IMG/VR virus record: IMGVR_UViG_3300046534_000939
Location: 1-20,589 of that record
DNA length: 20,589 bases
Source: a virus
Direction: 5' to 3' (one strand)
Shown here: positions 14,291 through 20,589 of the stretch, one piece after another
How the letters are laid out: each line of letters opens with the position of its first letter
Position numbering within the stretch: the first letter of the stretch is position 1
Translations under genes and position numbers: made by a program
Notes under the pieces: generated by a model
Told to the model about the DNA's origin: nothing
Databases searched by the model: none
The model's input: the letters and a program-made list of their open reading frames with translations, nothing else

Positions 14291-14800
14291 GTGACATCAA
14301 AGAGTAAAGCAAAAGGCGGTGCATGGGAACGTGACATCGCCAATTTCCTATCTAAATTATATGACTCTCCCTTCATGAGGGTCCCACAAAGTGGGGCATG
14401 GACCGGAGGTCAAAATGCTGTCCGAAAAACTCATATGAGCGAGGGACAGATTAGACATATGAAAGGCGACATCGTTCCGCCCGACGATTGGAATAATTTC
14501 AATTGTGAGGCCAAGAACTATGCAAGTTTTGCCTTTCATCGTCTATTGTTCAAAGTTCCAGTCCCACAATTAGAGGACTGGTTAGATCAAATCAAAGATG
14601 CTGAAGACGAGGGTGACGTAAACATGTTGTTTATGAAAATCACTCGGATTGGCAAATTTGTTGGGTTTGAAGCCCACCAGCCGTTCACAACTCATCGTCA
14701 TGTCGATTATACTGACAAAGACGGTCGAGATTGGAAACTAACTGAGTTTGATAGTTTTTTCGAACTTAACGCATCAGCTTTTCGAGATGCACACAAATAA
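14291..14800 (+). CDS. PD-(D/E)XK-like nuclease, possible Holliday-junction resolvase-type
   Basis: 169 aa. The N-terminal KAKGGAWERDIANFLSKLY (E13 in the first helix), MRVPQSGAWTGG, then KGDIVPPDDW (D59) and FNCEAKNY (E72-x-K74) give the E / GD / E-x-K order of restriction-like and resolvase-type nucleases. In T4, endonuclease VII (gp49) lies between genes 55 and 47; no such gene is seen here, so this protein could do the junction-resolving or debranching job, but that is inference. The start is a GTG at 14291; an ATG at 14281 is in another frame and stops after eight codons. The ribosome binding site is poor and a terminator lies just upstream. Confidence 0.65.
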   Translation: MTSKSKAKGGAWERDIANFLSKLYDSPFMRVPQSGAWTGGQNAVRKTHMSEGQIRHMKGDIVPPDDWNNFNCEAKNYASFAFHRLLFKVPVPQLEDWLDQIKDAEDEGDVNMLFMKITRIGKFVGFEAHQPFTTHRHVDYTDKDGRDWKLTEFDSFFELNASAFRDAHK

Positions 14801-15267
14801 GAATTACATACCATTGGATTTTGGGTATTAAAACTGAAAATTCCCTAGCGGACCACCCCCCAATTATGGCTCACATCGAACCCTTATAGAGATGACACAA
14901 ACGTCTCGATATCTATACTAGAGATTCAATTTCTCGATATAACCCACAGAACCCTACATAGCGACCTTACAAAACACCTTGAGGAAACGGAAGCCATTGC
15001 TTGCGTCTACGGAACTGGTGAGTCGCAGTCATCTATGCATCTGGCTTGACGTCCAGAAAATGAGTAGGCTCTCCTGACCAATTGGACCCTACAGGTAGCG
15101 ACAGTGTTAACATAACAGCACATCGTGTTCCCGCGTTGATTAAGTAGAATATAAAAGGGTATCGCTCAACCGCCCTTTCCCGGCTATACAGGGTTATTCT
15201 GTTATGAAGTGGTCCCGAACGATTGTTTGGGTTGCGACGGTAAGGTATGAACAAGTACGACCGAAAC
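14801..15267. other. Non-coding stretch with no recognised gene
   Basis: About 470 bases with frequent stops in all frames apart from an unconvincing minus-strand frame (15033-15278). Base composition by hand count is ~46% GC over 14821-15240, not far from the neighbours. A short direct repeat TCTCGATAT occurs twice (near 14913 and 14932) among small inverted repeats. I see no tRNA, promoter with both hexamers, or phage intron core. This much non-coding DNA is unusual for a T4-like phage. Confidence 0.5.
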
Positions 15268-15307
15268 AATAGCCGCACTTAGCTGTAATAGGCTAAGTGC
15301 GGCTATT
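15268..15307. terminator. Strong hairpin, possible bidirectional terminator
   Basis: A perfect 16-bp stem (15268-15283 with 15292-15307; core GCCGCACTTAGC / GCTAAGTGCGGC) and an 8-nt loop. On the minus strand it is followed by a U-containing GTTTC, on the plus strand by ACTCTGG, so it looks more like a terminator for leftward transcripts coming from gp26. Without a clear U-tract, another structural role remains possible. Confidence 0.5.
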
Positions 15308-15386
15308 ACTCTGGTAAACTATATATGTATTAGATATAGTTATAATCTGTTTAAGAATAATATATGGTTTATAATAGTAAAGAAAG

Positions 15387-15488
15387 ATGATCATATACCG
15401 AATGGAAATGAGCAAAGCTCATTGACTAAGAGGTATATGAATCACGAAGGGATATGAAATATCCCTTATACGACAGACATATGATCTA
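15387..15488. ncRNA. Compact structured element with competing helices
   Basis: This contains hairpin AATGAGC-AAA-GCTCATT (15407-15423) and hairpin AAGGGATAT-GAA-ATATCCCTT (15447-15467). Two 8-bp helices cannot form together: GATCATAT (15389-15396) with ATATGATC (15479-15486), or CATATACC (15392-15399) with GGTATATG (15432-15439). A -10-like TATAAT at 15370-15375 would start a plus-strand transcript close to 15382, but no good -35 is present. It could be a structured RNA on either strand or a DNA-level element such as an origin. No known ribozyme core was found. Confidence 0.45.
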
Positions 15489-15521
15489 ACATATTACGGT
15501 TGAGGATATTCCGTCTTGTAG

Positions 15522-15764
15522 TTAGAGGTATTCTACACCCTTTGTCCCAGTTTCCGCTTTCTGTTTAGCACTGATACGTTCAACATATACGTTAACACGT
15601 GAAGATGTCATGTGTCCTATATCTGCGTATTGCAGTGATCCCTTAGCGGCAAGTACCACATCAATTAAATATGTTTCGATATCCTCCACCTCTTTAGCAA
15701 GGCTGTCTAAGTAATCGGAAAGTTTATTCCGATCAAGGTCTGCTATCGTGGCTAGAAAAAATTT
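15522..15764 (-). CDS. -1-frame extension of gp26 (frameshift-expressed C-terminal domain)
   Basis: Reading from the slippery site in the -1 frame gives 80 codons to the TAA at 15524-15522: a helical, acidic beginning (ATIADLDRNKLSDYLDSLAK, then VEDIETYLIDVV) and a basic end (MTSSRVNVYVERISAKQK). The frame has no ATG, GTG or TTG at its beginning; a stop precedes the slippery site by about 15 codons and the first ATG comes ~51 codons in. Expression is therefore expected as a 352-aa fusion with gp26. In T4 gene 51 follows gene 26, so this may take the place of gp51, but no sequence match is claimed. Confidence 0.7.
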   Translation of the reverse strand, partial: KFFLATIADLDRNKLSDYLDSLAKEVEDIETYLIDVVLAAKGSLQYADIGHMTSSRVNVYVERISAKQKAETGTKGVEYL

Positions 15765-16579
15765 ACAGGATTGATATCCACTGCCGTCTTATATTCATGC
15801 TGACATTTTTCACAGGTAATATTGAAAGTGTTATCCATTTCACCATTACTCAATTCAATAATTTTTGCAATGATTATTTTATATGTTTCTTTATTCATGT
15901 TTTGCACCCATCCTAAGATGAAATCAGGACTGGTCACGTCTTCTTCGTCATGTGGGGTCACTCTGATAATATTTTCGGCAACCAGCGCAATTTGGATTAA
16001 ACTACTTGCTGCCATAGCCTCATCAAATGCTTTTGTTTTTTCCTCTTTGTCCACATTATCAGAAATTAAAATTTGCTGTATACGGTGTTGGTGAAATTCC
16101 TGCACCTTTGATTTTACTTGTGTTTCTAGGCTATATGGTCGAACTTCAATCACAGTCTTATCGTTTAATGTGACAGTAGTTTCGGTCGAAATGCTGCCAA
16201 CGCTGTTCAACATAGTCCCCAAACTCAATTCATATTCGGCGGGTTCTGAACATGACGGGCATGTACTGCTAATTTCAATATTCTTTTTACCTGCTGCCAT
16301 ACGGATACCGATAAGAATAGAGTCAATATCACATTGCGGGATTTCCTTTGGATTCACAATGTCTGGGACACAACTACGAAACAATTCATATAATGCCTCG
16401 CCGTTAAATAGGACGTCGGGGCTTTTTAGTATGATTTCATCTCTGATAGTCATGGGCATAATACCCAATTCATTATCAACACTTAGCGTAATTCCGCTAG
16501 GATAATGTGCGCCTTTACTTGGCAATTCCAAATAATATGATTTGTTTCGAAATAATTTTTGTAGTGGGTTGTTTGTCAT
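15752..16579 (-). CDS. 26: gp26-like baseplate hub / tail assembly protein
   Basis: 275 aa, T4 gp26 family (T4 gp26 is 208 aa). It begins NNPLQKLFRNKSYYLELPSK with GAHYPSGI, then PMTIRDEIILKSPDVLFNGE, the family's typical N-terminal half. Two Cys pairs, CPSC (107-110) and CEKC (256-259), probably make one zinc site. T4 gp26 is needed for hub assembly. The last codons are GTA AAT TTT TTC TAG, where a -1 slip leads into an 80-codon open frame. The gene diverges from the tape-measure-like gene at 16651. A late-type element lies ~45 nt upstream. Homology of the N-terminal part is recalled from T4-like marine phages. Confidence 0.75.
   Translation of the reverse strand: MTNNPLQKLFRNKSYYLELPSKGAHYPSGITLSVDNELGIMPMTIRDEIILKSPDVLFNGEALYELFRSCVPDIVNPKEIPQCDIDSILIGIRMAAGKKNIEISSTCPSCSEPAEYELSLGTMLNSVGSISTETTVTLNDKTVIEVRPYSLETQVKSKVQEFHQHRIQQILISDNVDKEEKTKAFDEAMAASSLIQIALVAENIIRVTPHDEEDVTSPDFILGWVQNMNKETYKIIIAKIIELSNGEMDNTFNITCEKCQHEYKTAVDINPVNFF
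15755..15764 (-). promoter_or_regulatory. Candidate -1 programmed frameshift site
   Basis: The minus strand reads A-AAT-TTT-TTC before the 0-frame TAG. It contains two overlapping X-XXY-YYZ heptamers, A AAT TTT and T TTT TTC. A perfect 7-bp hairpin ATCGGAA/TTCCGAT (15733-15727 with 15720-15714, 6-nt loop) follows 21 nt downstream, farther than the usual 5-9 nt, so its stimulatory role is uncertain. Confidence 0.65.
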
Positions 16580-16589
16580 TTAAATCTCG

Positions 16590-16596
16590 CTAAATA
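16590..16596 (+). promoter_or_regulatory. Late-type -10 element for the tape-measure-like gene
   Basis: CTAAATA on the plus strand, ~55 nt before the ATG at 16651, which is preceded by AAAGGA. It pairs as an inverted repeat (TAAATACTA / TAGTATTTA) with the minus-strand element at 16621-16629. Confidence 0.5.
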
Positions 16597-16620
16597 CTAT
16601 GAGTAATAACTTTACTAGTA

Positions 16621-16629
16621 GTATTTATC
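16621..16629 (-). promoter_or_regulatory. Late-type -10 element for gp26
   Basis: GATAAATAC on the minus strand, ~40 nt before the gp26 ATG at 16579. It is identical over its first eight bases to the elements at 9827 and 9880. It faces the plus-strand element, so the two transcripts would overlap at their 5' ends by a few bases to ~20 nt. Confidence 0.5.
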
Positions 16630-16650
16630 TACGTATTTAAAGGACGAAAA

Positions 16651-19600
16651 ATGGCAAACAAAGAAATGCAGGACCTTTATATTGCTGGTGAAAAGATAAC
16701 TGTGCCTGCATGGTCAACTGAAACTACATTAAGCGCTGTCGCAGGCTATAGTGAGGCAACGGCGAAGTCGCTTGATGCTATGCTCAAGTCACAGGGCAAG
16801 GAAGGCGCTATAGCTAGAGATAACAAGAAAATCTTTAGCAATATATTAACTGCACAAAAAAACACTGTTGACCAGGCCGAAACTGCTGCCAAGAATGCTC
16901 AAAAAGATGCCAAGAATGCGGATAAGGCAAGCAAAAAAGAATTAGCAGAATTAAAGAAGGCAAGCGACGAGCGCGTCACAAGCCTCAAATCCTTCACCAA
17001 ATCCTTCAACGACCAAGATTTAGAAGGTATGACTAAGGCAATTGCTGGCACTGGCATGCTTGGGGTTGCAGCAGGTATTGCGGTTGGTACCGTGGTACAA
17101 TTTAGTAAAGACTTGACCGAAATGTCGAATATTGGTGTAGGGTTTGGTGATACATTACTAGAACTTAAAGCACATTCTACTGCTACTGGGTTGAGTTTGG
17201 CCGACTATGGTAAGCTTGTTTCTGGAAACCTTGACGGCATGATTGCCCTAGGTGGTACTGTTCACGAAGGTGCGCGGTTATTCAGTGGACTAAGTAGACA
17301 AATTAGAGATGCATCAAACGATTTCCATCAATTCGGTTTATCCAATATGGAAATGAACCAAGTTATTGCGGATGAAATTGAATTGCGTCGCAAATCAGGC
17401 ATGCAACAATCATTGATTGCTGGTAACGTGGCAGCAAGCATGAACGACTTGATGCTGGAAACCTCTGCATTGGCTAACATTACAGGACAAGACAGACGCG
17501 AAGTAATGCGTGCCCGTAATGAAGCCATGAATGACGAGGTGACATCCGCATTCATAGGCACGTTAAGTGATGCTGCTAGAGATAATGTACTAGGTACAAG
17601 TGCAATTTTCAGCAAGTTAGGTGCGGCTGGCGACACTATGTTTTCATCAATATTCGGAGGCATGGCATCTGGGGTAGATTCTGATGTCATAAACGGTGGC
17701 GTATTAGCTAAATTAACAGCATTAAGCCCTGAGATCGGAACAATGATATCTGGGATAGATGACTTTATCACGGCCAACGTAGGCAACGAGAGCAACCCAG
17801 AATATCTAGCAGAATTAACTTCAATGGTTGGAAACATGCAAAATGCAATCTCCGGCGACGAACGCGAGAGGTTATCTCTTATAGCCTTGACAAATGGCTC
17901 ACAGGCTGAAAACGCCAGATTGTTATTAGGTATGCGCCGTGACGCCGCTGGATTGAACACTGACGCTGCCGAAAATCAACAAGAATTTATACGTACTAGC
18001 GTTGAAATGGCGCTATCACCACTGATAGGACTAGGATCAACGTTTGAGGATGCAGCGGTCACATTGCAGTTGGCAGCATTAGAAACAGTGATTGGTGGGT
18101 TTGATACCCTTATGGCCAAACTGATGGGTGATTCTGACATAGTGGGGGCCGCAGGCACCAGCATGATCGGGGCGCTAGATGCACTTACAGCAGCATATAC
18201 TGATACAAACCTCGTAGGTGGGACATATAACCTACTTAAGGACGTTGATAAGTCCACACTCCTTATGGCTGGTGCTGCTACCGCCCTGTTGGGATATTTG
18301 CGTGGTCGAGAAGGCGCAGGCGCAGGCAGCGGCGTCGGCGGCACAATACTTAGCGGCCTTGGTGTATACACTGCAATTGCATGGGGCAAATCTGTAGTCA
18401 CTAGGGCCACTGTTGGTGCCGTTAACATCGTCTCGAATGCGGCCACAGCCGCCCGCACTGCTGCGGTGGCCACAGCCCGTGTAACGTCAACGTCAGCCGC
18501 CGCAGCCGCTAGGGAAGCATCTGCTATTATTACCGCCCGCTCTATTGCAGCCCGTGAGGCGGCAATAGTCGTCGCCAACGCGGCCCGTGTAACGTCAACG
18601 TCAGCCGCAGTCAAAGCTGTACAGGTTATGGCCAACGCGGCAAGAATTTTAGGCGGTCCTGTATCATTGGCCGCACAGTTCATCGCCGCGCCTACCGCCG
18701 CAGGTGACGGCACAATGCCCGAACCAGACGATTACCGCGCAGCAATTGAAGCAGCCACAGAGTCAAATCGCGCGGATGCCGTTAGGGAATCTCGTATATA
18801 TAAAAATGAAACGCGAACCCAACGGGCAACTGACCTTCCACCAATTATTGAACACAATGCCCCCATTCAGGCAGGACAAGTAAGACCAACCGAAACTGGT
18901 GCACTAGAAACTGGTATGACGACAGATAATGCTTGGCGTCATGGAATCAGAGGGCAGAGATTCTTAGAATCGCTGATGCCATCACCGCCAGTTGTTGAAG
19001 TTTATGTCGAGCCGATAATCAACGTTCATGCACCAGCCGTGCCATCTATTGTTATTCCAGAACAAGATACTCCAACAATCAATGTTCATGCACCAGCTAT
19101 TGTAGTTCCAGAGCAAGATGTCCCAGCTATCAATGTTCATGCACCAGCTATTGTTGTTCCAGAGCAAGATGTCCCAGCTATCAATGTTCATGCACCAGCT
19201 ATTGTTGTTCCAGAACAAGATATTCCGACAATAAATGTCCCTGCACCAGTTGTACCAGCTATTGTTGTTCCAGAACAAGATATTCCGACAACCAATGTTC
19301 ATGTACCAGCTATTGTTGTTCCAGAACAGGTAGCCCCAAATATCAATGTCCCTGCACCAGTTGTACCAGCTATTGTTGTTCCAGAACAAGATATTCCGAC
19401 AATAAATGTCCCTGCACCAGTTGTACCAGCCGTCGAAGTTCGCGCTGAACTTATCGAAAACATTCCTAATGCATTGGCCAACAATCGCAACGTATCACCA
19501 ATTATTGACCAATCTGAGCGCACCCGTCCAGAGCAACCAAAGCCAACAAAACATGGTGCCTCAGAAACTGATATAAAAACAGATAGTGCGCGACGAAACA

Positions 19601-19728
19601 GCCAACGTGAAAAAGACTTGGTAAAAGAGCAAGAACAACAGGCACATCATTATCAAAATTATCAAAAACACGCACAAGAAACTAATCATTTACTTCGCAG
19701 ATTAATCACTGCTTTTGAAAACAACTAA
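16651..19728 (+). CDS. Tape-measure-like tail protein with repeat-rich C-terminus
   Basis: 1025 aa. Residues ~60-125 are a Lys/Ala/Glu coiled coil. Around 130-150 there is a Gly/Ala hydrophobic stretch (GMLGVAAGIAVGTVVQFSKD) of the kind found in tape measure proteins. Residues ~150-490 are a helical region familiar from large T4-like phages (e.g. IADEIELRRKSGMQQSLIAG, LANITGQDRREVMRARNEAM). Residues ~550-685 are Ala-rich with a 26-bp exact DNA repeat. Residues ~790-930 are Pro/Val tandem repeats, followed by a charged end (RREKD-like, helical last ~50 residues). Tape measure proteins set tail length and line the tube. T4 gp29 is 590 aa and lacks such a tail. Position next to gp26 supports the role. 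Start at 16651 has AAAGGA upstream. Confidence 0.65.
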   Translation: MANKEMQDLYIAGEKITVPAWSTETTLSAVAGYSEATAKSLDAMLKSQGKEGAIARDNKKIFSNILTAQKNTVDQAETAAKNAQKDAKNADKASKKELAELKKASDERVTSLKSFTKSFNDQDLEGMTKAIAGTGMLGVAAGIAVGTVVQFSKDLTEMSNIGVGFGDTLLELKAHSTATGLSLADYGKLVSGNLDGMIALGGTVHEGARLFSGLSRQIRDASNDFHQFGLSNMEMNQVIADEIELRRKSGMQQSLIAGNVAASMNDLMLETSALANITGQDRREVMRARNEAMNDEVTSAFIGTLSDAARDNVLGTSAIFSKLGAAGDTMFSSIFGGMASGVDSDVINGGVLAKLTALSPEIGTMISGIDDFITANVGNESNPEYLAELTSMVGNMQNAISGDERERLSLIALTNGSQAENARLLLGMRRDAAGLNTDAAENQQEFIRTSVEMALSPLIGLGSTFEDAAVTLQLAALETVIGGFDTLMAKLMGDSDIVGAAGTSMIGALDALTAAYTDTNLVGGTYNLLKDVDKSTLLMAGAATALLGYLRGREGAGAGSGVGGTILSGLGVYTAIAWGKSVVTRATVGAVNIVSNAATAARTAAVATARVTSTSAAAAAREASAIITARSIAAREAAIVVANAARVTSTSAAVKAVQVMANAARILGGPVSLAAQFIAAPTAAGDGTMPEPDDYRAAIEAATESNRADAVRESRIYKNETRTQRATDLPPIIEHNAPIQAGQVRPTETGALETGMTTDNAWRHGIRGQRFLESLMPSPPVVEVYVEPIINVHAPAVPSIVIPEQDTPTINVHAPAIVVPEQDVPAINVHAPAIVVPEQDVPAINVHAPAIVVPEQDIPTINVPAPVVPAIVVPEQDIPTTNVHVPAIVVPEQVAPNINVPAPVVPAIVVPEQDIPTINVPAPVVPAVEVRAELIENIPNALANNRNVSPIIDQSERTRPEQPKPTKHGASETDIKTDSARRNSQREKDLVKEQEQQAHHYQNYQKHAQETNHLLRRLITAFENN
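18475..18608 (+). repeat. 26-bp direct repeat in the Ala-rich region
   Basis: An identical 26-base stretch starts at 18475 and at 18583 (108 bp apart, in frame) and encodes ARVTSTSAA each time. The surrounding sequence is an Ala-rich, similar-sounding ~36-residue unit, so this is probably an old internal duplication. Confidence 0.75.
19018..19440 (+). repeat. 51/60-bp in-frame tandem repeats in the tape-measure-like gene
   Basis: About eight copies of a 17-residue unit, consensus INVHAPAIVVPEQDVPA, some expanded to 20 residues (INVPAPVVPAIVVPEQDIPT). Adjacent copies are identical over long stretches, so copy number could change by slippage or recombination. The repeats also leave the minus strand open (18982-19389), which is a by-product. 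Confidence 0.9.
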
Positions 19729-19731
19729 ATA
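19725..19731 (+). promoter_or_regulatory. Late-type -10 element for gp20
   Basis: CTAAATA overlaps the stop codon of the tape-measure-like gene and lies ~32 nt before the gp20 ATG, with GAAGG at about 19749-19753 as ribosome binding site. It could give the portal gene its own late transcript. Confidence 0.4.
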
Positions 19732-19763
19732 TTGGCAATAGAAACAAAGAAGGTAATACTAAT

Positions 19764-20589
19764 ATGAGCTGGCGCAAGCATTTTACGACATACAACGGAC
19801 AACAAAGCCCAATCAGTGGTGCAAGAAAAGGAGGCAACGATAGTGCAAGCCGCTTCCAAAGCTGGTTGCCGGAGGTATATACAGGCCAACCCAACAGAAT
19901 GGATCGTTATATGCAATATGACGCCATGGACCAAGATAGTGAAATCAACACTGCATTGGACACTATTGCTGAGTTCTCAACCCAACAAGACGAAAGCACC
20001 ACCACTCCATTTGTTATTGAATGGAATGATGATCCAACCGAAACTGAAAGTGAAGTTTTACAGACTGTACTAAAACAATGGTGTCGTGTCAATGACTGGG
20101 ACCGCCGTTTATTCAATACATTCCGTAATACTGTAAAATATGGCGACCAGCCATTTGTTCGTGATCCAGAAACATGGAAATTGTTTTATGTAAATCCATC
20201 GGACGTTATGCGTGTTATTGTTGACGAGGCAAATGGCAAAGAACCTGCACAGTATGTTCTTAAAAACCTTGATCCTAATTTCCAAACATTAATAGCAACC
20301 ACACCACATAATGGCGGTCATCAAATTGCTGGACTGGGTACTATGCAATCACGGAATGTAGCACAGGTAAACAATGTGAACGGCATGGGTAGCGAAACTG
20401 AAACCACAGTAGACGCGTCTCATGTTATTCATATCGCTATTACAGACGGTATGGACTTGAGTTGGCCATTTGGTAATAGTATCTTAGACGCTATTTTCAA
20501 AACATACAAGCAAAAAGAATTACTAGAAGATTCAATCATTATCTATCGTGTCCAACGTGCACCAGAACGTCGTATCTTTTATATCGATG
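19764..20589 (+). CDS. 20: Portal vertex protein gp20 (partial, 5' part)
   Basis: The frame runs from the ATG at 19764 to the right edge (275 codons); T4 gp20 is 524 aa, so about half is present. Recognisable gp20 segments are RMDRYMQYDAMDQDSEINTA, LDTIAEFSTQQDE, then FNTFRNTVKYGDQPFVRDPE and the strongly conserved YRVQRAPERRIFYID at the edge. The portal dodecamer forms the DNA entry vertex of the head, nucleates head assembly and docks the terminase and later the neck. The start is set by GAAGG upstream. It follows the tape-measure-like gene by 35 nt. Confidence 0.95.
   Translation, partial: MSWRKHFTTYNGQQSPISGARKGGNDSASRFQSWLPEVYTGQPNRMDRYMQYDAMDQDSEINTALDTIAEFSTQQDESTTTPFVIEWNDDPTETESEVLQTVLKQWCRVNDWDRRLFNTFRNTVKYGDQPFVRDPETWKLFYVNPSDVMRVIVDEANGKEPAQYVLKNLDPNFQTLIATTPHNGGHQIAGLGTMQSRNVAQVNNVNGMGSETETTVDASHVIHIAITDGMDLSWPFGNSILDAIFKTYKQKELLEDSIIIYRVQRAPERRIFYID

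Noticed and set aside
14281-14307. ATG at 14281 as start of the nuclease
   Set aside because: It is in a different frame and stops after eight codons; the GTG at 14291 is in frame with the nuclease motifs.
15033-15278. 81-codon minus-strand open frame
   Set aside because: It starts with GTG inside the strong hairpin, has no ribosome binding site, uses many rare-type codons and Arg-rich, unstructured content, and resembles no family I know. It is most likely chance.
15387-15425. 12-codon leader peptide (MIIYRMEMSKAH) in the structured element
   Set aside because: The ribosome binding site is weak and there is no downstream plus-strand gene for it to control; it is probably a chance ATG in the hairpin region.
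15389-15486. Known self-cleaving ribozyme or tRNA in the structured element
   Set aside because: I found no CUGAUGA/GAAA hammerhead core on either strand and no T-arm or acceptor pattern.
18982-19389. 135-codon minus-strand open frame rich in Asn/Trp
   Set aside because: It is the antisense shadow of the tandem Pro/Val repeats; periodic DNA without stops in one frame explains it.
19018-19440. CRISPR-like array
   Set aside because: The repeats are in frame within a coding region, with no unique spacers between them.

Overview
The window is a piece of a T4-like contractile-tailed phage (myovirus) genome. At least ten genes are recognisable T4-type core genes: baseplate wedge gp25, gp6 and gp53-like, the hub and spike (gp5-like plus a large hub protein), gp26, late sigma factor gp55, recombination nuclease gp47/gp46 and portal gp20. 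The 55-47-46 order is the same as in T4. GC is moderate (low-to-mid 40s by eye). The near-consensus sigma-70 promoters suggest a proteobacterial-type host, but the host cannot be named from this sequence. No tRNA, rRNA, IS element or CRISPR array was seen.

Layout. 1-1615 (minus): gp25, then gp6 running off the left edge. 1652-4318 (plus): an accessory early-type operon of six small paralogous proteins built from ~20-residue HR-x-DGPA repeats, interrupted by an unrelated 280-aa zinc-motif protein. 4315-9816 (minus): a tail-tip operon of five genes chained by TAATG stop/start overlaps or short gaps: tube-junction protein, gp53-like wedge, hub, gp5-like spike carrying an M15-type peptidase domain, and a lysozyme-fold protein lacking its catalytic Glu. 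9954-14201 (plus): gp55, gp47, a small unknown, a MazG-like pyrophosphohydrolase and gp46. 14188-14273: a promoter-hairpin-terminator unit that looks like a ~50-nt small RNA gene. 14291-14800: a PD-(D/E)XK-like nuclease. 14801-15521: a long stretch without convincing genes that holds one strong hairpin and one compact structured element. 15522-16579 (minus): gp26, whose reading continues for about 80 codons in the -1 frame through a slippery A-AAT-TTT-TTC at its stop codon. 16651-19728 (plus): a 1025-aa tape-measure-like protein with a Pro/Val tandem-repeat tail. 19764-end (plus): portal gp20.

Regulation. Five plus-strand promoters have exact TTGACA, a 17-bp spacer and TATAAT/TATAAA/TATACT. 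They serve the accessory, gp55/47/46 and small-RNA units (early class). The tail and head genes are instead preceded by (G/C)(A/T)TAAATA elements like the T4 late -10 box, which the encoded gp55 would recognise. In both divergent intergenic regions the two late-type elements face each other, so the 5' ends of the opposite transcripts would overlap.

Most notable: the gp26 -1 frameshift extension next to a tape-measure-like gene (the lambda G/GT arrangement, in a T4-like genome); the translationally coupled, recombining repeat-protein array; the putative small RNA gene; and the switch-like structured element at 15389-15486.
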